This document shows, piece by piece, positions 1 to 7,945 of a DNA stretch of 64,000 bases (the stretch's first letter is position 1; each line of letters begins with the position of its first letter). A model generated the notes under the pieces. That model was not told where the DNA came from, made no database searches, and was given only the letters and a program-made list of their open reading frames with translations. Position numbers and translations under genes: made by a program. The stretch covers positions 992,001 to 1,056,000 of the forward strand of contig NZ_JAUCZF010000001.1 in the NCBI RefSeq assembly GCF_030373245.1, written 5' to 3'. Origin of the DNA: Hydrogenophaga sp. (GTDB lineage: Bacteria; Pseudomonadota; Gammaproteobacteria; Burkholderiales; Burkholderiaceae_C).

Positions 1-1
1 G

Positions 2-916
2 CTGGCCTGGAGCGACTTCGAGATCGTGCTGGTGGTGGCCCAGGTGGGCCAGCTGTCGCGCGCGGCCGAAGCGCTGGCGATGTCCCACGTGACCCTGCTG
101 CGCAAACTCGCGTCGATCGAAACGCGCCTCAAGGCACGCCTGTTTGACCGGGCGCGCGGCCACTACACGCCCACCGCGGCGGGCGATGAGCTGATCACCG
201 CGGCGCGCAGCATGGCCCCGCTGGCGCGCCAGGCCGAGATGAAGGTGATCGGCCAGGACCTGCGGCCCAGCGGGCCCGTGCGCATCACCGCGGCGGGCGT
301 GCTCGTGGGGCATGCAATGCCGCCGGTGTTGCGACAGTTCGCGACCTCGTTTCCCGAGGTCACGCTGGAGCTGCTGGCTACCCGTGACCTGGTGAGCCTG
401 ACGCGGCGCGAGGCCGACGTGGCCTTTCGCATCAGCGACCGCGTGCCCGACTGGCTGGTCGGCCGCCAGCTCGCCCTGCTGGACTTCAAGATCTATGGCC
501 TTCGGCACGACGGTCTCAAGCCAAAACTGCAGACCCACCAGGCGCTGGCCAGACAAAAGCGCTGGATAGCGTTCGAGAGCGATGCGCGCGAGCTCAAGTT
601 CGACCGCTGGCTGCTCGACCACGTGCCCGACAGCTCGGTGAGCCTGCGCGTTGACAGCTTCGAGCATGCGCTGGCCATGTTGCGCGCCGATCTGGGCATT
701 GCGCTCTTGCCCGCCTTTCTGGAAAACAGCTGCCCCGAGCTGCAGCCGCTCTCAGCCGCCATTCCCGAGCTGCGCACGCCGCTGTGGGTGATCACCCACA
801 AAGAGCTGAGCCAGACCATGCGCATCAAGGTGGTCATGCAGGCCATCGGACCTGCGCTGGCCCACGCGGTGAAGGTGCCAGCGGGCAAGTCCCAAGGCCT
901 GACCGCTCACGGTTAG
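2..916 (+). CDS. LysR-family transcriptional regulator (5' partial)
   Basis: DNA-binding regulator with an N-terminal winged helix-turn-helix and a C-terminal periplasmic-binding-protein-like effector domain. The frame is open to the left edge and reads LAWSDFEIVLVVAQ ahead of the helix-turn-helix segment (GQLSRAAEAL, then TLLRKLASIETRL), so only a few N-terminal residues are missing. A GTG at 26 lies inside the conserved N-terminus and is unlikely to be the true start. The effector domain runs from about residue 95 to the end. The gene stops 9 bases before the SulP transporter on the same strand, but the target genes and the inducer cannot be read from the sequence. Confidence 0.9.
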   Translation: MAWSDFEIVLVVAQVGQLSRAAEALAMSHVTLLRKLASIETRLKARLFDRARGHYTPTAAGDELITAARSMAPLARQAEMKVIGQDLRPSGPVRITAAGVLVGHAMPPVLRQFATSFPEVTLELLATRDLVSLTRREADVAFRISDRVPDWLVGRQLALLDFKIYGLRHDGLKPKLQTHQALARQKRWIAFESDARELKFDRWLLDHVPDSSVSLRVDSFEHALAMLRADLGIALLPAFLENSCPELQPLSAAIPELRTPLWVITHKELSQTMRIKVVMQAIGPALAHAVKVPAGKSQGLTAHG

Positions 917-925
917 CATCGCCTC

Positions 926-2635
926 ATGTCCCGATCCGATCGCCTGCAGCGCTGGTTGCCTTTCCTGAGCTGGCCCCGACCTGACCTTCCGCTGCTGCGC
1001 AACGAGGCCATGGCCGGTGTGACGGTCGGTCTGATGGTGGTGCCGCAGGGCATTGCCTACGCCAGTCTGGCCGGCATGCCGCTGATCACCGGCATCTACG
1101 CGTCGATGCTGCCAGCGCTGATCGCGGTGCTGTTCAGTGCCTCGCCGCGTCTTTCGATCGGCCCCACTGCGCTGACCTGCCTGCTGGTGAGTGCCTCGCT
1201 CACTGGGCTCGCCGAGCCGGGCAGCGCGCGCTGGATCGAACTGGCGATGTGGCTGGCGCTCCTCTCCGGGCTGTTGCAGATCGCGCTGGGCTACCTGCGC
1301 TCGGGCTGGCTGCTGAGCCTGGTGAACGCGCCGGTGCTCATGGCCTTCACCCAGGGCGCGGCGCTGCTCATCATCGGCTCCCAGCTGCCCGCGCTGCTCG
1401 GCCTGTCAGGTGGCTGGGCCGGCTTCATCGCACAACCCAGCATCCACGCGCCAACCCTGGCGTTTGGCCTGGGCGCCACCGCCGCCCTGCTGCTGGCGCG
1501 CCTGCTGCCCAAGGGCTTTCCCATGGTGCTGGTGCTGGTGGTGGCGAGTTCCGCGCTCAGCGCGCTGATCGGCTTCGAGGCGGGGGGTGGCGCCGTCATT
1601 GGCGACCTGCCGCAAGGCCTGCCTGGCCTGGTGCTGCCCGCCTGGCCAGGCTGGGACACGCTGGGCCAGCTGATCCTGCCCACGCTGCTGATCACGCTGG
1701 TGAGTTTTCTGGAAACCGCTTCCAGTGCACGGGTGGACAGTCGAGACCGGGGCCAGCGCTGGGACCGAGAACAGGATTTGATCGGCCACGGTCTGGGCAA
1801 GATCGCAGCCGGCCTGAGCGGCGCCTTCCCCACCAGCACCTCGTTTTCCCGTTCGGCACTCAACCGCTTCGCTGGCGCGCGCACCGGCTGGTCGGTGGTG
1901 TTTTCGGTCGCAGTGGTGGGACTGGCATTGATGTTCACGCCTGCGCTGCACCACGTGCCGATGGCGGTGCTGGCGGCGATCGTGGTGGCGGCTGTGCAGG
2001 GCCTGATCGCACCGCGCGACTTTGTGCGGGTGTGGAAGGTCTCGCGGGTGGAGGCCGGCATCGCCGTGGTCACGCTGGCGGTGACCGTGCTCTCGGCGCC
2101 GCGCCTGTACTGGGGCGTGCTCACCGGCGTCGTCATGGCGCTCAGCCACTTTCTGTACATGCGGCTGCACCCGCGCATCATCGAAGTCGGCCTGCACCCG
2201 GATGGCAGCCTGCGCGACCGCCACCTGTGGAACCTGCCACCACTCGGTCCCCACACCTACGCCTTGCGCATGGACGCCGCGCTCGATTTCGCGACCGCCA
2301 ACGACCTGGAACGCACCATCACACTGCACATCGTGCGCCACCCCGACACCCGACACGTGATGCTGATCGCCCACCCCATCAACTGGATCGACGCCACCGG
2401 CGTCGAAGTCTTCGGCACCTTGCGCAACCAACTGCTGGCGCAAGGCATCACCCTGCACCTGGTCGGGCTCAAGCTGCCTGTCGAGCGGCTGCTCAAGGCG
2501 GCCGGGCATCTGGCAGAGGACCCTCGGCTGCGGCTGTACCGGACCGAGGCCGAGGCCCTGCAAGCGGCATGGGAAGAGCCCCTGGATGCCTCCGGTGCCA
2601 AGCCCGAAACGGCGCCCTCCACTTCACCAGCCTGA
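926..2635 (+). CDS. SulP family inorganic anion transporter with STAS domain
   Basis: Inner-membrane SLC26/SulP-type permease of 569 residues, the usual length for bacterial members. The first 400 residues are strongly hydrophobic, with about ten or more membrane spans, and begin with the family signature region VGLMVVPQGIAYASLAGMP near residues 35-53. The C-terminal cytoplasmic STAS domain covers roughly residues 445-540 and contains the conserved WIDATGVE loop. Family members carry sulfate, bicarbonate or dicarboxylates; the substrate here is not resolved. It starts 9 bases after the LysR gene, so co-transcription is plausible. The last 12 bases overlap the 3' end of the convergent DUF427 gene. 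Confidence 0.92.
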   Translation: MSRSDRLQRWLPFLSWPRPDLPLLRNEAMAGVTVGLMVVPQGIAYASLAGMPLITGIYASMLPALIAVLFSASPRLSIGPTALTCLLVSASLTGLAEPGSARWIELAMWLALLSGLLQIALGYLRSGWLLSLVNAPVLMAFTQGAALLIIGSQLPALLGLSGGWAGFIAQPSIHAPTLAFGLGATAALLLARLLPKGFPMVLVLVVASSALSALIGFEAGGGAVIGDLPQGLPGLVLPAWPGWDTLGQLILPTLLITLVSFLETASSARVDSRDRGQRWDREQDLIGHGLGKIAAGLSGAFPTSTSFSRSALNRFAGARTGWSVVFSVAVVGLALMFTPALHHVPMAVLAAIVVAAVQGLIAPRDFVRVWKVSRVEAGIAVVTLAVTVLSAPRLYWGVLTGVVMALSHFLYMRLHPRIIEVGLHPDGSLRDRHLWNLPPLGPHTYALRMDAALDFATANDLERTITLHIVRHPDTRHVMLIAHPINWIDATGVEVFGTLRNQLLAQGITLHLVGLKLPVERLLKAAGHLAEDPRLRLYRTEAEALQAAWEEPLDASGAKPETAPSTSPA

Positions 2636-3178
2636 GCTGCCGGGGTCTCCCTTGAACGGCCCGACCAGTTCGGGCGTGACCCAGCCGCCGTAGAAGCCAC
2701 CGGGCTGCGGCGCGACCGGCTCACCACCCACGCTGCAGTCCAGCCCCTGGGCGTAGAAAGCCACGCAGTCGGCGATCGCTTCTGCGCCGGCCAAGGGTTC
2801 GGGGTAGCTCCATCCGATGCGCTCCAGGCGCTGCTCGCCTCGTACCAGCGACCAGTAGTGCGCTGGCCCCTTCCATTCGCAGAATGAACCACCTCCAGCG
2901 GGCTGCAGGCGCGAGCGGTCCACATCGGCCCAGGGCAGGTAGAAACACGGCGGATGCGCCGTTTCGAGCAGGCGGATGGCGCGGCGCGTGCGCGCCAGCA
3001 GCACACCGTTCCAGTGCACCACCACTTCGCGCGCATCGGCCTCCAGGGCCGGCGGGCGTGGGAAGTCCCACACGGATACCTGTCCCGGTCCAGGCACATC
3101 GGCAAACGGTGGCCGGGCCTGGCCGCGCCAGACCCACTGGCTGCGGGCGCGGGAGATGGCTTGTGCTGAGGGGTTCAT
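2624..3178 (-). CDS. DUF427 domain-containing protein
   Basis: Cytoplasmic protein of 184 residues. The DUF427 fold is seen in VVHWNGVLLARTRRAIRLLE, then PPCFYLPWADVD and CEWKGPAHYWSL, in the usual order for the family. The ATG at 3178 was chosen over an upstream in-frame ATG (3283) because it has a GGGAAAG-like ribosome site and gives the normal N-terminus. The family is uncharacterised biochemically. The gene converges on and slightly overlaps the SulP gene, so the two are probably regulated independently. Confidence 0.85.
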   Translation of the reverse strand: MNPSAQAISRARSQWVWRGQARPPFADVPGPGQVSVWDFPRPPALEADAREVVVHWNGVLLARTRRAIRLLETAHPPCFYLPWADVDRSRLQPAGGGSFCEWKGPAHYWSLVRGEQRLERIGWSYPEPLAGAEAIADCVAFYAQGLDCSVGGEPVAPQPGGFYGGWVTPELVGPFKGDPGSSGW

Positions 3179-3558
3179 GGTGTTTTCTTTCCCGATGGCA
3201 CAGGCGAGCTGCGCGGACGATGCCTGTTGCAAACTCTTCGCATGGTGCCTCGGATCAAAGATTTGCTCAGGACTGAGCGCCAAAGTCCCGGTTGCGGCGG
3301 TCTGGTACCCACGGACTCAGCCGCGAATGCGCCCGCTGCGCCCTCGGTACCAGGCTCGCTTCCAGTGCATCAGGCGGTGATCGCCGACAAACCACCCGAG
3401 CCGCTCGCGCTGTCGACCGGTAGCCGGCTTCACCGGGCGAAGCGCACGCAGATAGCTCCCGAACCAGGCGCCCGGCGCTCTGGCCTGCTTTCAGAACCGG
3501 CTCGCGCTCGCCAACTCAGCCGGTGGCTCCAACGAAGGCAAGCACGCTGCGTGTGGCT
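3179..3558. other. Gene-poor spacer with a possible degenerate coding remnant
   Basis: 380 bases between the DUF427 gene and the secreted-protein gene, both on the minus strand. No intact gene is visible. On the minus strand, positions 3317-3490 are open for 58 codons and read like a protein C-terminus rich in Trp, Arg and Tyr (for example RQRERLGWFVGDHRLMHWKR), but the frame has no start codon and is closed upstream by a stop at 3491-3493. I do not recognise the family. The rest shows no hairpin or repeat that I could support. Confidence 0.4.
3317..3490 (-). pseudogene. Possible C-terminal gene remnant, family unknown
   Basis: An open minus-strand stretch of 58 codons without a start codon ends in TGA at 3317-3319. 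Its composition (WFGSYLRALRP, then HRLMHWKRAWYRGR) looks protein-like rather than like a GC-rich shadow frame, and no gene lies opposite it to create a shadow. It could be the end of a gene truncated by deletion or frameshift, or chance. Confidence 0.25.
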
Positions 3559-4053
3559 TCACAGCCCGGCCGGCCGGCTCGGGATGGCGGTGCTGTAGAG
3601 CAGGTCCACCGTTTCGCCATCGGGCACCTGCAGTTGCACCGTCATGCGGCGAAAGGCCCACCGAAGGTCGATTGCGCCGGGCAGCGCGTCTTGTCGGGCC
3701 TTGGTGCTGATGGGCAGGCCGTAGCGCGCGCGCAGCGAGGCGCTGAGCTCCTGCGCCAGCGCGCGGGTGCGTTCGCGCGAGCCCGGTCGGGCCACGAGGT
3801 GGATGCGCTGCAGGCGCTCGGCCTCAAACAGAAACGTGACCGCGAAGTTTTCGCCCGCAATGGGATAGCTGGGAATTTCCAGCAGCGCGCCAGCCTCACG
3901 GCCGCGGCGCTCGGGGGTGGTGGGCTGCGCTTCGGCGATCAGCGTCTGTACCTGGGTCGGGCTGGCGTTCATCGGGACGCCGCGCCACAGGGTCTGAGCG
4001 GAAGTGGCGAACGTGGCCCCAAACAGGGCAAGACAGATCAACAGTTGCTTCAT
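3559..4053 (-). CDS. Putative secreted protein of unknown function
   Basis: Protein of 164 residues. The N-terminus MKQLLICLALFGATFATSAQ is a clear Sec signal peptide with cleavage expected near residue 19, giving a periplasmic or secreted mature protein of about 145 residues with mixed alpha/beta character. The start at 4053 was preferred to an in-frame ATG six codons upstream because it gives a compact signal sequence. No catalytic motif or known domain is recognised. It is divergent from gentisate dioxygenase across a 315-base spacer, so a functional link is not implied. Confidence 0.7.
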   Translation of the reverse strand: MKQLLICLALFGATFATSAQTLWRGVPMNASPTQVQTLIAEAQPTTPERRGREAGALLEIPSYPIAGENFAVTFLFEAERLQRIHLVARPGSRERTRALAQELSASLRARYGLPISTKARQDALPGAIDLRWAFRRMTVQLQVPDGETVDLLYSTAIPSRPAGL

Positions 4054-4368
4054 GGTGAGAGTGTGACGCACGCAAGCCGCGCCAGGTTCCGAGTGACGCA
4101 GAGGCCCTTGTCAAGGAGCAACTCGGGCATGGCCAGCGGTGAGGTGAACGGCATTTTTTCATGTTCCAGCGGACGCGGATCAGGATCGGTTTGGACGGCT
4201 CCATTTTTCGGTTCGATACGGTCCGTGCCACACTGCAACCGCCGGCCCAAGCCGCGACATGGCCATGAAGGACCGGCTGGCGAGGAGCAAAGCCAGCGGT
4301 CCGACAAAACCGGTTGCGCAGCACTCACGGCCGCCCGGCACTGCTCGCCCCATTTCTGGAGACCTCTC
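4054..4368. other. Divergent promoter region upstream of gentisate dioxygenase
   Basis: 315 bases between two divergent genes, with no convincing gene. It holds a T-rich patch near 4151-4160 and 4203-4208. A weak sigma70-like pair lies on the plus strand at TTGGAC (4191-4196) and GATACG (4215-4220) with an 18-base spacer. A ribosome-binding GGAG sits at about 4355-4358, just before the dioxygenase ATG. Confidence 0.3.
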
Positions 4369-5406
4369 ATGAGCCAAGAACTCGGCCGCCTCGAAGACCT
4401 GCCGCAGGATTACCGCGACGCGCTCGCCTCGCACAACCTGGTGCCGCTGTGGCCCAGCCTGCGCGGGGTGTTGCCGCCCGACGTGCCCACGCGCCAGACC
4501 CGCGCCACGCACTGGCCCTACCAGACCATCCGCCCGCTGCTGCTCAAGGCCGGCGAGCTGACACCGATTGAAAAGGCCGAGCGCCGCGTGCTGGTGCTGG
4601 CCAACCCTGGCCACGGACTGGACAAGATGCAGGCCAGCGCGGCCATCTACCTCGGCATGCAGCTGCTGCTGCCCGGCGAGTGGGCACCCAGCCACCGCCA
4701 CACGCCCAACGCAGTGCGCATGGTGGTGGAGGGCACAGGGGCCTGGTCAACGGTGGACGGCGAGAAGTGCGAGATGGTGCGCGGCGACCTCATTCTCACG
4801 CCTACCGGCCTGTGGCACGAGCATGGCCACGACGGCGACGAGCCGGTGGTGTGGCTCGATGTGCTCGATCTGCCACTGGTGCATTACCTGGAGACCAGCT
4901 ACCACGTCAACGGCGGACGCCAGACGGTGAACCCGCAGCGCGGCGAGCGGGCCTATGCGCGCGGCGGCGTCGTGCCCAGCCCGGTGTTTCAGCGCAGCAG
5001 CAAGGCCTATCCGATGCTGCGTTATCCCTGGGCCGACGCGCGCGCCGCGCTGGAGTCGCTGGCGACCGATCAGCCCGACCTGGGGGCGGTGCAGGTGACT
5101 TACACCAACCCCGAAACTGGCGCGCACTGCGAAAACATCCTGGGCTTTTACGCGCTGATGCTGCGTCCGGGCCAGACACTTGAACTGCCAGCTCGTTCAC
5201 CCGCCACCGTGTTGCACCAGATTGAGGGTGGCACCGAGGTGCAGGTCGAAGCCCAGTTCTTCACACTGGTCGAAGCCGACACCTGCTGCTCGCCTGGCTA
5301 CACCCCCATCACACTGAAGAACACATCGCCCGACCGGCCGGCGTTTCTGTTCATGGCTGACGAAACGCCGTTGCACCAGAAACTGGGTGTGTACGAGGTG
5401 CGTTGA
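4369..5406 (+). CDS. Gentisate 1,2-dioxygenase
   Basis: Cytosolic Fe(II) ring-cleavage enzyme that opens gentisate to maleylpyruvate, the first committed step of the gentisate pathway for 3-hydroxybenzoate or salicylate breakdown. The 345-residue length is typical of this bicupin enzyme. The first cupin shows the metal-binding HxH at His109 and His111 (SHRHTPNAVRMVVEG) and a third candidate ligand at His150 (GLWHEHGHDGDEPVVWLD); a second cupin-like half follows. The ATG at 4369 has GGAG 10 bases upstream. A broken hydrolase gene for the last step of the same pathway follows, and no maleylpyruvate isomerase is visible nearby. Confidence 0.92.
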   Translation: MSQELGRLEDLPQDYRDALASHNLVPLWPSLRGVLPPDVPTRQTRATHWPYQTIRPLLLKAGELTPIEKAERRVLVLANPGHGLDKMQASAAIYLGMQLLLPGEWAPSHRHTPNAVRMVVEGTGAWSTVDGEKCEMVRGDLILTPTGLWHEHGHDGDEPVVWLDVLDLPLVHYLETSYHVNGGRQTVNPQRGERAYARGGVVPSPVFQRSSKAYPMLRYPWADARAALESLATDQPDLGAVQVTYTNPETGAHCENILGFYALMLRPGQTLELPARSPATVLHQIEGGTEVQVEAQFFTLVEADTCCSPGYTPITLKNTSPDRPAFLFMADETPLHQKLGVYEVR

Positions 5407-5495
5407 CCCCCCCATCGCTTGTTCGCTTCGCGTAACCGCTCCGCCCCTCAAGGAGCAACACCTGCGGCCCGGGACAGCCAGTTCCGCGGTGCTCC
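5406..5495 (+). repeat. Dispersed GC-rich intergenic repeat, copy 1
   Basis: A segment of about 90 bases starting at the stop codon of gentisate dioxygenase. It shares with the copy at 40460-40543 (read on its minus strand) an opening TGACCCCCCC, a central CCCC..AAGG/AGGGG block and GCGGCCCGG followed by GCC.GTTCCGC. The structure (C-run, G/C inverted segments, CGGCCCGG) recurs at 30880-30966 and 50119-50195. It looks like a family of small non-coding intergenic elements; its function is unknown. Confidence 0.5.
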
Positions 5496-5537
5496 CGGTT
5501 TGAGGCGCTTCACGCCACTTGCACTCCGTTGTTCCCC

Positions 5538-6049
5538 ATGGCCACCGACCTCTTCATCCCGCCCGCCGTTCAGTCCCTGCCCATCCGCGGCCAGACCGAG
5601 CGCTTCCCAATCAACCGCATCTTCTGCGTCGGCTGCAACCACCACGCTCACGCGGTCGAAATGGGCAAGCCGGTCGACAAGCGCGCCGAGCGCCCGTTCT
5701 ACTTCACCAAGTCGCTAGCGACAAGGGCCGCCCCTGGGAACTGGGCAAAGACATCGAGCAGGGATCGGTGTGCTCAGAGATCGTGCCGATGCCCGGTGTG
5801 GTGATCGACAGCGGCGCCATCGCGCTCCAAGTGAACGGCGCCACCAAACAGAATTCCGACGTCGACAAGCTGATCTGGAACAACCGCGAAATCATCGTGG
5901 ACCTGTCATTGTTCTACCGCCTGCAACCTGGCGACCTGGTCTACGCCGGCACGCCCGAGGGTGTGGGGTCCGTGGTCAGCGGCGACACGATCACCGGGCG
6001 GGTGGAAGGGGCGGCGGAGGTGGCTTTGAACGTAGGATCGGTGGAGTGA
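5538..6049 (+). pseudogene. Fumarylacetoacetate hydrolase family gene (fumarylpyruvate hydrolase-like), internally deleted and frameshifted
   Basis: The N-terminal part in one frame (5538 to about 5715) reads FPINRIFCVGCNHHAHAVEMGK then PFYFTKS, the standard opening of this family. The C-terminal part continues in a different frame (about 5710-6049) as KGRPWELGKD, then ITL-type sheet residues and LVYAGTPEGVGSV, the standard ending. Roughly 90 residues that normally lie between FTK and KGRPW, including the metal-binding acidic residues, are missing, and the join is out of frame. Next to gentisate dioxygenase, the intact gene would have cleaved fumarylpyruvate to fumarate and pyruvate. An assembly error is the alternative. 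Confidence 0.8.
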
Positions 6050-6130
6050 CGGCAAACTAAGTGCGTATTCCGAGCAGGAGCATCTTCGCGTACTAAGCCG
6101 CGATGCCAAAACTGCCTTTCAATTTGCGCG

Positions 6131-6715
6131 TCATTTCAGCACCCCACAGCACTTCTTGTATTTCTTACCACTGCCGCACTGACAAGCCTCATTCCGGCCC
6201 TGCTTGCGTCCGGACGGTGAAGGTTGCATCTGGCTTGGATTCGGAGGCTGTTCGTTGGTCACTTGCTGAACAATCTGCGTCACATTGACGATGGTTTGAG
6301 ATGGCGGCTTTTCAGGAGACTGGGTGTATAGAGAAACTGCAGCTATGACCACGCCAAGAAATCCGTAAAGTTCGCTCTTATTCGTGGGCAAGAGTTTGGC
6401 AAGGGTCGAGAGAGACGGAAGCTCCTTTTCAATCCGCGCGGTGACTTCCTCTTTATCTTCACCCTTGCGGCGCGCCTCTTGAAGAATTTTCGCCAGCCCT
6501 ATCAGCTCAGAGACTGTCCTCTCGGGTGCTGAAAGAATCTCAATCGTGTTGCCAATGAAATTGAAAACACCATCTGGCACATGACCCATGCCACCACAGC
6601 GTGGGCAGGGTCCCGCCTTGTTTCCTGAGAGCGAAATGTGCATGGAATCTTCGACAAAAATCCCAGAGCTGAAGACGGTCCCACAGGTGTCGCAAAAAGC
6701 AGGTACAGCAGGCAT
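6131..6715 (-). CDS. SEC-C motif protein with N-terminal zinc ribbon and a membrane segment
   Basis: Protein of 194 residues. The N-terminus has two cysteine pairs (FCDTCGTVF and CPRCGG), consistent with a zinc ribbon. A charged helical region follows (about 68-110), then a hydrophobic stretch ELYGFLGVVIAAVSLYTQS that could span the membrane, then a Gln/Pro/Asn-rich linker. The C-terminus carries the SEC-C zinc motif CQCGSGKKYKKCCG. The function is unknown; SEC-C tails are found on SecA and on many accessory proteins. GC content is visibly lower than that of its neighbours, which suggests recent acquisition. Confidence 0.75.
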   Translation of the reverse strand: MPAVPAFCDTCGTVFSSGIFVEDSMHISLSGNKAGPCPRCGGMGHVPDGVFNFIGNTIEILSAPERTVSELIGLAKILQEARRKGEDKEEVTARIEKELPSLSTLAKLLPTNKSELYGFLGVVIAAVSLYTQSPEKPPSQTIVNVTQIVQQVTNEQPPNPSQMQPSPSGRKQGRNEACQCGSGKKYKKCCGVLK

Positions 6716-6773
6716 ATCAGTTCTCTTCAGTTGTACAGACTTGTTGGAATCGCTACATGCGAATTCGCGCTAG

Positions 6774-7334
6774 TCACGCAACACCCCGCCGCGCCATCAT
6801 GTCAGCCCCCATCGCCTGCAGCGCCTCCCCCCGGATGACCGAGCGCGCCGCCGGATACACCACATTGTCCTCATCCAGCAAATGCCGCCGATACAGCGCG
6901 TCGTAGGCGTCGAAGCGTTGTCCATCTTCCGCCGGGAACCCCGCCCAGTCGTCGCCCGCTCCCACCAGTGCCGCCAGCGCGGAACGCACCCGCGCCCACA
7001 TCACCGCCATCTCCCGGTGGTCCTGCTTGAGGCGGATCACCACCGCCACGACGGCCGGGTCGCGCTGCGCGAGCAGGGGCGGGAAGACGTGGCGTTCTTC
7101 GTCTTCGTGGTGGTGCGGGCCGGCCTGGTCGAAGTAGCGCATCACGTCGCGCGCGGCGTCGCGGGCCTGGGTGTCGGCGCCGTGGGTCTGAACGTGTTCG
7201 CGGATCTTGCCGAGCAGTCGCAGCATGCGCTCGACTCGTTCGTGGCAGGCGTCGAGCATCTCGAACGGGGCCTCGAAACCCACGCCGGGCGCGCTGTGGC
7301 CGGGCAGGCCGATGGTGACCTTGGTGCTGCTCAC
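6774..7334 (-). CDS. Hemerythrin-like domain protein
   Basis: Protein of 186 residues with a four-helix hemerythrin/HHE pattern: CHERVERMLRLL, then PHHHEDEERHVFP, KQDHREMAVMW and HLLDEDNVVYP. His and Glu/Asp are spaced as expected for di-iron ligands, and a role in oxygen, NO or iron sensing or storage is typical of the family. The GTG at 7334 was chosen because it overlaps the TGA of the nitroreductase gene (GTGA, 4 bases), the arrangement seen elsewhere in this window. The pair is probably co-transcribed behind the ribonucleotide reductase gene. Confidence 0.8.
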   Translation of the reverse strand: MSSTKVTIGLPGHSAPGVGFEAPFEMLDACHERVERMLRLLGKIREHVQTHGADTQARDAARDVMRYFDQAGPHHHEDEERHVFPPLLAQRDPAVVAVVIRLKQDHREMAVMWARVRSALAALVGAGDDWAGFPAEDGQRFDAYDALYRRHLLDEDNVVYPAARSVIRGEALQAMGADMMARRGVA

Positions 7335-7945
7335 CGGGTGTCTTCCGCGCCCAGCACGCTCACATAGTCGGCCACGGTCGGGCGCAGGTGCGCCGTGCCG
7401 TGTGACAGCGCGGTGCCGATGCTGACGAAACACACGGCCTGCTCGCTTGTGCGCAATCCAAAGAAGCGGTGCAACACCGCCGAGCGCACCGACTGCCCGG
7501 CGGTGAGGGCCGAGCCGTAGCCCATGGCGGTGGCCATGAGCAGAACGTTCTGCGCCGCGCAACCGGCCGAGACGAGCCGCTCGGCCAGGCCGATTTCGGC
7601 ATCGCCTTTCTCCGCGTCCACCACCAGCAGGACCAGGAACGGCGAGCGGAAGCCTTTTTCGCGTGCCTTGGCCACGTCATGTGGAGCGGCCATCGGGTCG
7701 CGTTCCAGCAGGGCCTGGGCAAACACTTCGGCCAGCGCCTCGCGCCGGTCGGCGGGCACGGTGATGAAGCGCCAGGGCAGAAGGCAGCGGTGGTCGGGCG
7801 CACTGGCGGCTGCGGCCAGGATGGTCTGCAACTGCGCCGCGTCGGGCCCGGGATCGCCAAGCCGGAACGGCAGCACGGTGCGCCGCGCGGCCATCAGCTC
7901 GGCGGCCAGCGCCGCCCAGTCGGTCGACACCGCAGGATCAGCCAC
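7331..7945 (-). CDS. Nitroreductase family protein
   Basis: FMN-dependent oxidoreductase of 204 residues, similar in layout to YdjA-type nitroreductases. It opens with [20 protein letters not shown], has [16 protein letters not shown] near residue 50 (flavin-binding region), and the central [20 protein letters not shown] segment near residue 130 typical of the fold. The substrate is not predictable. Its start overlaps the stop of the ribonucleotide reductase gene by 8 bases, and its stop overlaps the hemerythrin-like start, so the three genes likely share one transcript. Confidence 0.87.
   Translation of the reverse strand: MADPAVSTDWAALAAELMAARRTVLPFRLGDPGPDAAQLQTILAAAASAPDHRCLLPWRFITVPADRREALAEVFAQALLERDPMAAPHDVAKAREKGFRSPFLVLLVVDAEKGDAEIGLAERLVSAGCAAQNVLLMATAMGYGSALTAGQSVRSAVLHRFFGLRTSEQAVCFVSIGTALSHGTAHLRPTVADYVSVLGAEDTR

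Noticed and set aside
1249..2655. Long plus-strand open frame overlapping the SulP gene in another frame
   Set aside because: Arg/Ala/Gly/His-rich with no domain; a typical GC-rich shadow of the transporter gene.
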